From Chloroflexota bacterium (GTDB taxonomy: Bacteria > Chloroflexota > Anaerolineae > UBA4142), in NCBI GenBank assembly GCA_016223105.1, contig JACRPR010000003.1, positions 1 through 47,452 of the forward strand: DNA of 47,452 bases, written 5' to 3'. Below the pieces are notes generated by a model. It made no database searches and was not told the origin of the DNA. It saw only the letters and a list, made by a program, of their open reading frames with translations. Made by a program: the position numbers and the translations under genes. Below, in pieces: positions 25,703 through 33,705 of this stretch (position 1 is the stretch's first letter; the number at the start of each line of letters is the position of its first letter).

Positions 25703-27488
25703 CGCGCAGACCACGCTCACGCTTGCCGCGTGGCGCAACCTCACGCCGGAGGTTCGCGCGCTTCTCCACCCATATCGTTTCGGTGAAGGCATCACCGGGA
25801 CAGCCGCGCACGAACGGCGCGTTATTTTCGTTTCCGATGTGCACCGCGACGTACGCGTCCGCGCGCAAATGCGCGCGTTCGACGTCGTCCATTCCCAGGT
25901 CAGCGCGCCGTTGATCGCGCGCGACCGCGTCGTCGGCGTGATGAGTTTGATCGCCGCCACGCCGCGCGCGCTCAATGCCGACGACATCGCGCTCGTGCGC
26001 GCGATTGGCGCGAGCGTCGCAGTCGCGATTGATCACGCGCGCGTATTCGAAACGTTGGAGCAACGCGTCACCGAACGCACGGTGGAACTCGCCGCGCTCA
26101 ATCACATCACACAGACGATTACGCAATCGCTCGACTTGAACGCGATTCTGGATACGGTGGTCAGCGAGTTGCAGACCACGCTCCAAGCCCAGGAAGCGTG
26201 GGTGCGGATTTTCGATTCTAAACAGCAGGCATTGGTTTTACAGGCGTGGCAAGGCGCGCGGAATCTCGGCGCGCGAACCCCCGTGTTGAATTTGGGCGAA
26301 GGCATGAGCGGACTCGTCGCGCGCGACCGGCAAGCGCGCGCGGTGAACGTGGAAGATGCGGAGCTGACCAATCGCGCGCAATGGCTCGCCGACGGTTTGC
26401 GGTCGGTCGCGGGCGCGCCGATGCTCGTGGACGAACACCTGGTGGGCGTGCTGGGGGTCGCCAACACGCAACGCGATCGCTATGGCGAAAACGAGTTGCG
26501 CTGGCTGAACGCGATTGGTAATGCCGCCGCGATCGCGATCAAAAACGCGCAGTTGTTCGAATCGCGCGAACGCCGCGCGACGCAACTCGCGACCCTGCGC
26601 GAAATTGATCACACGCTCAGCTCGATGCTCGATCTGACACCGATGCTGGAAACGATGCTCGTGCTTGTCGCGCGCATCGTGCCGTACGATAATGCGCTGG
26701 TGTTGCTGTTGGAGGGCGCGCGTTTGCGGAGCGTCGCCACGCGCGGCACACACGCCGACCTGTTGCGCGATTTCGAGCTCGACATTTCGCACAATGCGAT
26801 TTTTCAACGCATGGAACGCGACCGCGCGCCGCGCATCATTAACGATCTGCCCAACGATCCGGATTGGGTGCCCGAGCGGCGGACGGAATCGAGCCGCGCC
26901 TGGCTCGGCGCGCCGTTGATCGCGCGCGGCGAAATGCTCGGGCAGATCAGTTTATTCAGCGCGACGCCGCACGCGTTCACGCGCGACCACAGCGATCTGT
27001 TGCTCGCGTTCGCCAATCACGCCGCGATCACGATTGCAAACACGCAACTGCGCGCCGCGTTGCACGAGCAAGCGCGTCGCGATAGTTTGACCGGCGCGCT
27101 CAATCACGGCGCGTTCATCGCGGAACTGCACGCGCTGGGCAATGGGCACACACACCCCGCGCAACCGTTCGCGTTGATTATGCTCGACCTGGATAATTAC
27201 AAACAGTACAACGATGCGTACGGGCATGTCATCGGCGACCAGGTGTTGGGCGTTACGGTGCAAGCGATTCGCGCGCACATCCATCACACCGACCTGGTCG
27301 GACGCTGGGGCGGCGAAGAATTTGGGATCGCGTTGCCGGGCGCAGACCTCGCGCGCGCGCGCGTCGTTGCCACCCGCATTCGCGCCACGCTTACCGCAAC
27401 AGAAATTCGCGACGCGCACGGCAAACAAATTCCGCCGCCGACCGCGAGCCGTTGCATGCAACGTCTCTACACAACGTCTCTACATTAG
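25662..27488 (+). CDS. GAF/GGDEF diguanylate cyclase, C-terminally truncated
   Basis: 608 residues in this frame: GAF (1-135, already inside the fold at its start), GAF (about 155-300), GAF (about 320-465), then a GGDEF domain from DSLTGALNHGAFIAEL (about 475) with FALIMLDLDNYKQYND and the active-site GRWGGEEFGIALPG. After PPPTAS the expected end (a SIG-type strand and the AD-ALY-AK helix) is replaced by RCMQRLYTTSLH, encoded by a palindromic repeat. Loss of about 35-40 residues probably abolishes cyclase activity. The nominal GTG start has no ribosome-binding site; the frame is the continuation of 25115-25702. Confidence 0.82.
   Translation: MLHLDGGAIFLADDAQTTLTLAAWRNLTPEVRALLHPYRFGEGITGTAAHERRVIFVSDVHRDVRVRAQMRAFDVVHSQVSAPLIARDRVVGVMSLIAATPRALNADDIALVRAIGASVAVAIDHARVFETLEQRVTERTVELAALNHITQTITQSLDLNAILDTVVSELQTTLQAQEAWVRIFDSKQQALVLQAWQGARNLGARTPVLNLGEGMSGLVARDRQARAVNVEDAELTNRAQWLADGLRSVAGAPMLVDEHLVGVLGVANTQRDRYGENELRWLNAIGNAAAIAIKNAQLFESRERRATQLATLREIDHTLSSMLDLTPMLETMLVLVARIVPYDNALVLLLEGARLRSVATRGTHADLLRDFELDISHNAIFQRMERDRAPRIINDLPNDPDWVPERRTESSRAWLGAPLIARGEMLGQISLFSATPHAFTRDHSDLLLAFANHAAITIANTQLRAALHEQARRDSLTGALNHGAFIAELHALGNGHTHPAQPFALIMLDLDNYKQYNDAYGHVIGDQVLGVTVQAIRAHIHHTDLVGRWGGEEFGIALPGADLARARVVATRIRATLTATEIRDAHGKQIPPPTASRCMQRLYTTSLH
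27452..27486. repeat. GTTGCATGCAACGTCTCTAC repeat
   Basis: Contains the perfect palindrome CGTTGCATGCAACG and a direct repeat CAACGTCTCTACA (twice). It replaces the end of the GGDEF gene and supplies its stop codon, which overlaps the stop of the convergent metallopeptidase gene. Confidence 0.75.
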
Positions 27489-27853
27489 TACGCCCCCAAC
27501 TCGTCCAGCCGCGCGTCATCAATTCCAAAATAATGCGCGAGTTCGTGATGCAAGGTTTCGCGAATACATTCGCGCACTTGATCATCATTTTCGCACATCG
27601 CTAAAATCGGCTCGCGATAAATGCTAATCTTGTCCGGCGGAATCAAGCCGTACGCTTCGGTGCGTTCCGTCAACGGAATGCCGTGATAAAAACCGAGCAG
27701 GTCGTACGGATCATCTATCTCCACCCAATCGAGCGTTTCCGCATCGGCGACCGCTTCGACCACAATCGCGACATTCGCGATGCGCCGCGCAATTTCCGGC
27801 GGCAATTCATCCAGCACATGCGCGACGGCGTTTTCAAATTCGCGGTGATTCAT
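27485..27853 (-). CDS. Small zincin metallopeptidase
   Basis: 122 residues, the size of the PF06262 family. The zinc motif is seen as TLHHELAHYFGIDDARLDELG near the C terminus (HExxHxxGxxD). Substrate unknown; family members are small cytosolic peptidases of unclear role. The start overlaps the stop of the ABC permease gene (ATGA), so it is read from the importer operon. Its 3' end meets the convergent GGDEF gene with overlapping stop codons. Confidence 0.87.
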   Translation of the reverse strand: MNHREFENAVAHVLDELPPEIARRIANVAIVVEAVADAETLDWVEIDDPYDLLGFYHGIPLTERTEAYGLIPPDKISIYREPILAMCENDDQVRECIRETLHHELAHYFGIDDARLDELGAY

Positions 27854-28623
27854 TGCGCGCCCAAGCCCCAGCGTTCGCGCACGCGCGCTTCGAGCGGCGC
27901 AAACAGCGCGCGATCTACGACGAGACCGATCGCGATGATGAGAAGCATCACCGCGACGACCTGGTTCATGTCATTCAGATCGCGTCCGAACGATAACAAA
28001 TGCCCCAAGCCCCAACTCAATGATGCGGAAAGTAATTCCGCCGCCATCAACGACCGCCACGCGAACGACCAACCAAGTTTCATCCCGGTAATGATCGCGG
28101 GAAGCGCGGCAGGCAAGATCACCAGCGCGTACAACTTCCACCCACGCGCGCCGAGATTGCGCGCGGCGCGCAAATACAGCGGCGGCGTATTTTTTATACC
28201 GGCTTCGGTCGCCAGCGTGATCGAAAGTAGCGCGCCCATCACCACGACGAATAAAATCGCGCTTTCGCTCAAGCCGAACCACAACACCGCGAGCGGCAAC
28301 CAACAGATCGAAGGCAACGCTTGCAAACCTAGCACGAGCGCGCCGACCGTTTCATCGAGCAATTTGATCCGCCCCAATGCGAGCCCGAGCAATACGCCCG
28401 CGCCCGCGGAAATTGCAAAGCCGACGAGCAACCGTTGCAGTGAAGTCGCGACGCCGATCAGAAATGTGCCGTTCGCAAAGCCGCGCGCGAGCGTTTGCGC
28501 GACGCCGACCGGCGATGGAAAAATATATTCCGGCGCGATGCCGCTCGCCGCGAGCAATTGCCACGCGGCGATCAGCGCGACAAAAAAAATAATTTTACGC
28601 GCGATGTTTTTTTGATCCAGCAT
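27850..28623 (-). CDS. ABC importer permease (sulfonate/nitrate/taurine type)
   Basis: 257 residues, about six membrane helices, BPD_transp_1 family. Seen: EYIFPSPVGVAQTL near the N terminus and the cytoplasmic EAA-like loop AARNLGARGWKLYALVILPAALPAIITG. It pairs with the ATPase and binding protein upstream. The gene follows the ATPase after a 116-base gap filled by heptamer array 4. Confidence 0.9.
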   Translation of the reverse strand: MLDQKNIARKIIFFVALIAAWQLLAASGIAPEYIFPSPVGVAQTLARGFANGTFLIGVATSLQRLLVGFAISAGAGVLLGLALGRIKLLDETVGALVLGLQALPSICWLPLAVLWFGLSESAILFVVVMGALLSITLATEAGIKNTPPLYLRAARNLGARGWKLYALVILPAALPAIITGMKLGWSFAWRSLMAAELLSASLSWGLGHLLSFGRDLNDMNQVVAVMLLIIAIGLVVDRALFAPLEARVRERWGLGAQ

Positions 28624-28638
28624 AACCGGTTCCGTTTA

Positions 28639-28729
28639 GTGAACAGTGAGCAGTGAGCAGTGAACGGTAAACTGTTGACTGTTGACTGTTGACTGTTCAC
28701 TGTTTACTGTTGACTGTTCACTGTTCACC
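28639..28729. repeat. Inverted heptamer array 4 (13 units)
   Basis: Exactly 91 bases, thirteen 7-base units running from GTGAACA and GTGAGCA through GTAAACT to GTTGACT and GTTCACT. The first and last units are reverse complements in sense, so the array folds back on itself. It sits between two genes of one importer operon and could stabilise or end transcripts there. Confidence 0.9.
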
Positions 28730-28739
28730 GACTACTAAT

Positions 28740-29561
28740 TCACAACACATCGTCCCCAACCATTTGCGCTTCGAGTTCGTGCAGAACATTCGCGGCGACA
28801 TCGCGCTGGCTCGCGTGCGTATCTTCTTTGAGCAGAGCGGAAATTGCGCGCGCGCGATCCACGACCGCGTAGCTTTCGATTTGGCGCAGGCGCGGCAGAT
28901 CAATCACAAATTCTTGTTTGATGCGCGCGGGACGCGCGGACAAGACGATCACGCGATCACCCAGCACGACGGCTTCGCGCACATTGTGCGTTACGAACAC
29001 AATCGTCTTGCGCGTGTTCGACCAGATCGCTTGCAATTCATCGTGCAGAACATCGCGCGTTTGCGCGTCGAGCGCGCCGAACGGTTCGTCCATCAACAAA
29101 ATATCCGGGTTGAGCGCGAGCGCGCGCGCAATCGCGACGCGCTGTTTCATCCCGCCGGATAATTCGTGGACGAACGCGCGCTCGAACTCGGCGAGATGCA
29201 CCATTTGCAAATAGCGCCGCGCGACGATTTGGCGTTCCGGTTTCGCGACGCCGATCATATTCAATCCAAATTTCACATTGTCGAAAACGTTGAGCCAGGG
29301 AAAGAGCGCGGCGTTTTGAAAAATCATCACGCGCTCCGTGCCCGCGCGCGTGACGACGCGCCCATCCACGCGCACCTCGCCGCGCGTCGGCTTGTCGAGC
29401 CCCGCGATGATGTTGAGCAAAGTAGATTTGCCGCATCCCGACGGACCGAGCAAGCAAACAAATTCGCCTTCGCGAATATCCAGGTCAATCGGATCGAACG
29501 CGGTCAAGCTGCCGCGCTTGCTTTGAAATGTTTTGCTGACGCCGCGAATTTCTAATTTCAT
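28740..29561 (-). CDS. ABC importer ATPase (sulfonate/nitrate/taurine type)
   Basis: 273 residues. Seen: Walker A LGPSGCGKSTLLN, Q-loop MIFQNAALFPW, signature ELSGGMKQRVAIARAL, Walker B LLMDEPFGALD and the switch His in FVTHNVREA. It energises the neighbouring permease. The ATG at 29561 with AGGGA seven bases upstream is chosen; a TTG two codons earlier is less likely. A hairpin repeat (29573-29622) lies directly upstream of the ribosome-binding site. Confidence 0.93.
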   Translation of the reverse strand: MKLEIRGVSKTFQSKRGSLTAFDPIDLDIREGEFVCLLGPSGCGKSTLLNIIAGLDKPTRGEVRVDGRVVTRAGTERVMIFQNAALFPWLNVFDNVKFGLNMIGVAKPERQIVARRYLQMVHLAEFERAFVHELSGGMKQRVAIARALALNPDILLMDEPFGALDAQTRDVLHDELQAIWSNTRKTIVFVTHNVREAVVLGDRVIVLSARPARIKQEFVIDLPRLRQIESYAVVDRARAISALLKEDTHASQRDVAANVLHELEAQMVGDDVL

Positions 29562-29572
29562 TTTCAATCCCT

Positions 29573-29622
29573 GTGGCGCGGCTTTTCAAGCCGCTCAATG
29601 CGGGCTCGAAAGCCCGCGCCAC
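29573..29622. repeat. GTGGCGCGGGCTTT hairpin repeat
   Basis: GTGGCGCGGCTTTTCAAGCC to GCGGGCTCGAAAGCCCGCG and CCAC. Same family as 38152-38204. It sits between the stop of the binding protein and the start of the ATPase. Confidence 0.75.
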
Positions 29623-29623
29623 T

Positions 29624-30646
29624 TTACTTTATTGCCGGTAAATTTTTCGCTTGCAAAACGCGATTGAGCAGAGTCAAATCGTAAATGCCGTCGAGGTTCG
29701 GCGGCGCGTCGCCGAGAAAGCCGAGTTGAAACGCCGCATCCGCCGAGCCGATCAGCGACGCGCGAATCGGATCGTACGTGATCGCTTGCCGCGCCCACGC
29801 GTCATCGAGAACCTGGGTCGGCAGTGGCTTGCCGGTGAGACGCTCGATCTCCGCGTTCAACTTTTGCTTTGCCGATGCGGGATCGGCGTTGATGCGTTGC
29901 GTCAACTCGACGTGCGCGGACAGAAATTTTTCGACGCGCGCGGGATGCTCGCGCAAAAATTTCGCGCTGACGATGATGTGCGCGGTAACAAATTTTCCAT
30001 CCGTCCACAGCTCGCGCTCATCGAGAAAAATTTTTCCGTTCGCCTCGTGCACCAAACGCGCACCCCAGGGTTCGGGCACCCATGCGGCGTCAATTTCTTT
30101 TTTGCGAAAAAGCGTAAGAATATCCGGATTCGCGGTCGGGACGACTTGCGTGTCGCCGCCCTGCTCTTTGAGTTTGAAACCTTGTTTGATCAACCACGCG
30201 CGCGCGGCAACGTCTTGCGTGTTGCCGATCTGCGGCGTCGCGATTTTCTTGCCGCGCAAATCTTGCGCGCTCGCGATGCCCGCGTCCGCGCGCACGACCA
30301 GCACCGCGCCGCCGCTTGTCGCGCCGGCGATAATTCGCAGAGCCGCGCCTTTCGATTTGACGTACCCGTTGATCGCGGGATTCGGTCCGATGTACGCCAG
30401 GTCGAGTTGCCCGGCAAACATTGCTTCAATCGCCGCGGGACCGGCATTGAAAATTTTCGCGTCGAGTTTGGCGTCGTCGCCCAGCGCGCGCGCGAATGTG
30501 CCATCCGCAAAACCGATCAACGCCTGCGCGTGCGTGATGTTCGGAAAGTAACCGACGCGCACGCGCGCCGCGTCGGACGATTGATTCGCGCACGCGGTCA
30601 AGGCGCACAACAAAATCGCGAGAGCAAATTTGAAAATGGTTTTCAT
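29624..30646 (-). CDS. ABC substrate-binding lipoprotein
   Basis: 340 residues. Signal peptide with lipobox LTAC (Cys19), then a periplasmic-binding-protein type 2 fold of the SsuA/TauA/NrtA class: VRVGYFPNITHAQALIGFADG, NAGPAAIEAMFAGQLDLAYIGPNPAI, GKKIATPQIGNTQDVAARAWL and DAAWVPEPWGARLV. It catches an organic sulfonate, nitrate or similar anion, which cannot be resolved from sequence. First gene of the importer operon, followed by ATPase, permease and metallopeptidase. Confidence 0.9.
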   Translation of the reverse strand: MKTIFKFALAILLCALTACANQSSDAARVRVGYFPNITHAQALIGFADGTFARALGDDAKLDAKIFNAGPAAIEAMFAGQLDLAYIGPNPAINGYVKSKGAALRIIAGATSGGAVLVVRADAGIASAQDLRGKKIATPQIGNTQDVAARAWLIKQGFKLKEQGGDTQVVPTANPDILTLFRKKEIDAAWVPEPWGARLVHEANGKIFLDERELWTDGKFVTAHIIVSAKFLREHPARVEKFLSAHVELTQRINADPASAKQKLNAEIERLTGKPLPTQVLDDAWARQAITYDPIRASLIGSADAAFQLGFLGDAPPNLDGIYDLTLLNRVLQAKNLPAIK

Positions 30647-30654
30647 CGTTTGAT

Positions 30655-30683
30655 TTTGTAACAGAGAGCGCGCTGGGTGTCAA
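30655..30683 (-). promoter_or_regulatory. Promoter of the importer operon
   Basis: Minus strand: TTGACA (30683-30678), 17 bases, TACAAA (30660-30655). The predicted start lies only a few bases from the ATG at 30646, so the message may be nearly leaderless; no Shine-Dalgarno site is seen. Confidence 0.5.
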
Positions 30684-30727
30684 ATTGCTTGCCACAGATT
30701 TTTGAATAGAGTTTTGTGTACCGATCA

Positions 30728-30792
30728 GGAGTCGAGCGTTTACGCGGTTCGCTTCGCGGCTCAGACACGCAACCCGCTAAAGTGTCGAATCC
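30728..30792 (+). repeat. GGAGTCGAG hairpin repeat, copy C
   Basis: Starts GGAGTCGAGCGTTTACGCGG and ends CCCGCTAAAGTGTCGAATCC. It lies in the divergent gap between the importer operon and the VanZ gene, just upstream of the VanZ promoter. Confidence 0.8.
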
Positions 30793-30811
30793 AGTACGCG
30801 CGAAAATTCTG

Positions 30812-30840
30812 TTGACGCCGCGCGCCGGGTATGTTATATT
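30812..30840 (+). promoter_or_regulatory. Promoter of the vanZ-like gene
   Basis: TTGACG (30812-30817), 17-base spacer, TATATT (30835-30840). The expected start at about 30847 is six bases before the ATG, with no Shine-Dalgarno sequence: a leaderless message. Confidence 0.75.
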
Positions 30841-30852
30841 CCAGCCGGTTGA

Positions 30853-31260
30853 ATGATGACACAGTCGCAAAAATCATTGGGCGCGATTTTGCGCGCGTGG
30901 GGACCCGCGTGTGTATGGATGGGATTAATCTTTGCGCTCTCCGCGGAATCGCATCCGCCGTTCCTTCCGCCGGGCGAAATGGCGTTTGCGTACGCGTTTC
31001 GCAAACTCGGTCATTTCACCGAGTACGCGATCCTCGCGTGGCTGATCTATCGTCCCTTGCGCGATCAGCGACGCGGCGTGTGGCTCGCGTTCGCGCTGAC
31101 GACGCTGTACGGCGCGAGCGACGAGTGGCATCAATCGTTCGTGCCGGGGCGCGAAATGTTGTTCGGCGATTGGCTGATTGATTCGGCGGGCGCGCTATGT
31201 GGCTTGGTGGTCGCGCGGCAATGGCAGAGATGGTTGGCGCGCAATGGCGCGCAAAAATAA
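30853..31260 (+). CDS. VanZ-like membrane protein
   Basis: 135 residues, about four membrane segments. Seen: [16 protein letters not shown] near the N terminus, [34 protein letters not shown] and [12 protein letters not shown], which together define the VanZ family. The His and Glu/Asp residues in these blocks are the conserved ones. The role is unclear (the name comes from teicoplanin resistance). Two ATG codons in tandem begin the frame; the promoter position suggests leaderless translation. MscL follows after 17 bases. Confidence 0.85.
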   Translation: MMTQSQKSLGAILRAWGPACVWMGLIFALSAESHPPFLPPGEMAFAYAFRKLGHFTEYAILAWLIYRPLRDQRRGVWLAFALTTLYGASDEWHQSFVPGREMLFGDWLIDSAGALCGLVVARQWQRWLARNGAQK

Positions 31261-31277
31261 ATTTTCAAGGGGGAAAA

Positions 31278-31670
31278 ATGCTCGCGGAATTTAAAAAGTT
31301 TGTGATGCGCGGCAACGTGCTTGATCTCGCAGTCGGCGTGATCATCGGCGGCGCGTTCGGAAAAATTGTCGCGTCGCTCGTGGAAGACATGCTGATGCCG
31401 CTCATCGGTTTGATTTTGGGCGGAATTGATTTTAGCGGACTCGCGGTGATGGTGGGAAAAGCCGAAATCAAATACGGCTCATTCATCCAAACCATTTTTG
31501 ATTTTCTCATCATCGCGTTCGTGATTTTTCTGATCATCAAATCCGCGAACAAGGTAACGACAAAGCCCGCGCCCGCGCCCGCCGCGCCGACGGAAAAAGA
31601 TTGTCCGTACTGCTTGTCCAAAATTCCGCTCAAAGCAACCAAGTGCGCGTTTTGCGCGTCGACAGTGTAA
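31278..31670 (+). CDS. mscL: Large-conductance mechanosensitive channel with zinc-ribbon tail
   Basis: 130 residues. Seen: amphipathic start [20 protein letters not shown], the pore helix [21 protein letters not shown], and the second helix [20 protein letters not shown]; it opens under membrane tension to release solutes. The usual C-terminal bundle is replaced by a Pro/Ala linker and a four-cysteine knuckle (Cys109, 112, 123, 126: [18 protein letters not shown]). The ATG at 31278 is preceded by AAGGGGG; the longer open frame overlaps vanZ. It probably shares the vanZ transcript, which ends at the hairpin after 31693. Confidence 0.93.
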   Translation: MLAEFKKFVMRGNVLDLAVGVIIGGAFGKIVASLVEDMLMPLIGLILGGIDFSGLAVMVGKAEIKYGSFIQTIFDFLIIAFVIFLIIKSANKVTTKPAPAPAAPTEKDCPYCLSKIPLKATKCAFCASTV

Positions 31671-31692
31671 TCGCCGACTCGCGCGAGTAGCA

Positions 31693-31736
31693 AAACACAA
31701 CCCTGTGAAAGCAAATTTTCACAGGGTTGTGTTTTT
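31693..31736 (+). terminator. Strong Rho-independent terminator
   Basis: AACACAACCCTGTGAAA, a short loop, TTTTCACAGGGTTGTG and then a T-run. It ends the vanZ-mscL transcript; A residues on the other side suggest it also works for the convergent DUF5317 remnant. Confidence 0.88.
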
Positions 31737-32170
31737 CGGGGACTCGGCAACAACCATTGTTTTCTGCGTCAAGTAGACCGCGCCGATGGTGAGGAGAATA
31801 TCGCCGATGCTAAACACATTCGGAAAAATAAATCCTTTGGGGATGGCAAAAATATCGCAGAGGAAAAATAGTTGTGTGTCCAGTCCCATCACAATCGACA
31901 TCCCAGCGTAATCAAGCGTATTCCAGGAATGTGAAAATTTTTGGTTACGGCGACAAACAGTACGATCATCGAAGCGATATACCCATAGGGGGTTATGGGC
32001 TTGGTCGCGGGATTGGTTTGCCACCATTCGGAAAAAATCAAAACCTGGAGCAGGAAACCGAAAATGAGTACTCCGCGCCAGCGTAGATTAATGTCGATAA
32101 ATCGCGCGAGTTTGCCACGCCGGAGCAATCCGACGACAATCGAAACAATTAGAATGAATAGAATAAACAT
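31719..32170 (-). pseudogene. DUF5317 membrane protein, frame broken by a deletion
   Basis: The first part (from the ATG at 32170) reads MFILFILIVSIVVGLL, NLRWRGVLIFGFLLQ, KPITPYGYIASMIV and HIPGIRLITLG; the last part, in another frame, reads SIVMGLDTQLFFLCDIF, then FIFPNVFSIGDILLTIG. Together these match the start and end of DUF5317. The middle block (the family's NFLVIAANGG-type region) is missing at about 31905, so more than a single-base error is involved. Lower GC than most of the window. Likely non-functional; the promoter would be the one at 33894. Confidence 0.7.
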
Positions 32171-32224
32171 AGCGATTTCAAACCGGCGCAAGATTAACCG
32201 GGGCAATCGTTTTTGGCATAACGG

Positions 32225-33478
32225 CTAACTTGGATGGTTTGCAGAAATATCTAAACTCTTTACAAACGCTTCCACGACGCGCGGATCAAATTGAGTGCCA
32301 CTCCCTTCAACCAATCGCGCGACAGCATCAGTTTGAGCAAGCGCGCGACGATAGGGTCGGTCTTCCGTCATTGCTTGATATGCATCCGCGACGGAAATAA
32401 TTCGCGACCCCAATGGAATTGTTTCGCCGCGCAAACCATCCGGATACCCTTTGCCATCATAGCGTTCGTGATGATGGCGCACCAAGATCGCGCCTTTATC
32501 ATAGAGTGGAAATTTGGATAACAACATCGCGCCCACTTGAGCATGCTGTTCCGCGTTTTTTCGTTCATCTGAATTGAGCAATTTGGGGTTGAACAAAATA
32601 TCATCTGCCATTCCCACTTTGCCCAGATCGTGGAGCAACGCGGCGGAGGCGATCGCCTCGATCTCCTCTTGAGGTAGATCAAGCGACTCGGCGATGGATC
32701 GCGAATAATTGGACACGCGTTCGGAATGATCCATCGTGTGATGATCGCGTTCGTCCACCACGCGCACGAGCGCGCGCAGAGCGTCTTGCGTTTGATTTCG
32801 CAAATGATTCGCGGTTTTGTACGCATCGCGCGCGACAAACAAAGGCAATCCCGTCAACACCACGCTTACTGGGTTAAAGTGCCACAGCACGGCAAGAAAT
32901 ATACCCAATGTAAATAGACTTGCTTCATGCCAAAACATAACTTGGGTGTTTTGCCTTAGAATGTAAAGATATGGCAAGCGTGTGGCAAAACTAATCACCA
33001 AGCAAAGCAGAGCAATGTTAACGATAAAAGAAGTCGCCCCGGCGGATACCATAGCGAGAATATTTTCAAGTGAACCAAAATTATTTACTCGTGGATCGTT
33101 CAAAATGAAATAGACCAATGCGGTTGCTACCCAAGTGAGCGTTAACTCCGCGGTATTAAACAAAATCTTAAACCATACGCGCTTGGCTCGAATTTCACTA
33201 ACAAGGGTTCCCAGAAAAACGCTAATGATAACTACTGGGATAGGAGCGAGAAGTACAACGGCAAATTTAACGGCATTGGAGACAGAGGTTTCGACTTGCA
33301 CTCCAACGTGACTTATGGCAAAAGCATCAAGAACGGCAATCACTGATGCCGCGACAAGAATGGTGAACCAAATAGTCGCATTAGTTCCAATCGCGGGGAT
33401 AGAAAACAAAACCGCGCCTACCATTAGCGCGGCGAGAAGGAGGATGTAAATTCGCGCTTGCCACGGAAGCGAACTCAT
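32225..33478 (-). CDS. Membrane HD-GYP cyclic-di-GMP phosphodiesterase
   Basis: 417 residues: about six to seven membrane helices (10-205), a short helix, then an HD-GYP domain (about 230-410) with ERDHHTMDHSERV, ALLHDLGKVGMADDIL, HHERYDGKGYPDGLRG, ETIPLGSRI and DAYQAMTEDRPYR. All catalytic residues look present, so it should hydrolyse cyclic di-GMP in response to a membrane-sensed signal. It follows a 29-residue peptide gene and precedes the DUF5317 remnant on the same strand. Base composition is clearly lower in GC than neighbouring genes, which may mean transfer. Confidence 0.9.
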   Translation of the reverse strand: MSSLPWQARIYILLLAALMVGAVLFSIPAIGTNATIWFTILVAASVIAVLDAFAISHVGVQVETSVSNAVKFAVVLLAPIPVVIISVFLGTLVSEIRAKRVWFKILFNTAELTLTWVATALVYFILNDPRVNNFGSLENILAMVSAGATSFIVNIALLCLVISFATRLPYLYILRQNTQVMFWHEASLFTLGIFLAVLWHFNPVSVVLTGLPLFVARDAYKTANHLRNQTQDALRALVRVVDERDHHTMDHSERVSNYSRSIAESLDLPQEEIEAIASAALLHDLGKVGMADDILFNPKLLNSDERKNAEQHAQVGAMLLSKFPLYDKGAILVRHHHERYDGKGYPDGLRGETIPLGSRIISVADAYQAMTEDRPYRRALAQTDAVARLVEGSGTQFDPRVVEAFVKSLDISANHPS

Positions 33479-33509
33479 CTATGCTATCCACTCAGCCGGT
33501 CAGTCTGCA

Positions 33510-33584
33510 GTCTAACAACCATTGGTGCTAGTTCATTTTCGCCCGTGTTTTCCGATGTCGTTTAGCCCCTTGTGGGCGTTGAAC
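33510..33584 (+). other. attC-like imperfect palindrome
   Basis: Begins with GTCTAACAACC (fits RYYYAAC) and ends with GGGCGTTGAAC (ends fit GTTRRRY). The two halves pair imperfectly with unpaired spacers (CCATTGGTGCTA against TAGCCCCTTGTGG), as in integron cassette recombination sites; TTAGCCCC and GGGCGTT resemble the right end of Vibrio-type sites. A mirrored copy of the left arm, AACTAGCACCATTGG, lies at 33623-33637, so an alternative is a plain 137-base hairpin repeat (33510-33646). No integrase gene is in the window. Confidence 0.4.
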
Positions 33585-33705
33585 GCGCACGAGGCGCTAT
33601 GCTACAGCCGTAATCCCGCACAAACTAGCACCATTGGTTAATAGACCTGCAACAGCGGCGCATATAGAAGATTACCGGCAAACCTGCGGAGTCGTCAATT
33701 CGACG

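Noticed and set aside
28639-28729. CRISPR-like regular repeats
   Set aside because: The unit is only seven bases with no spacers, and the array inverts in the middle; no cas genes are present.
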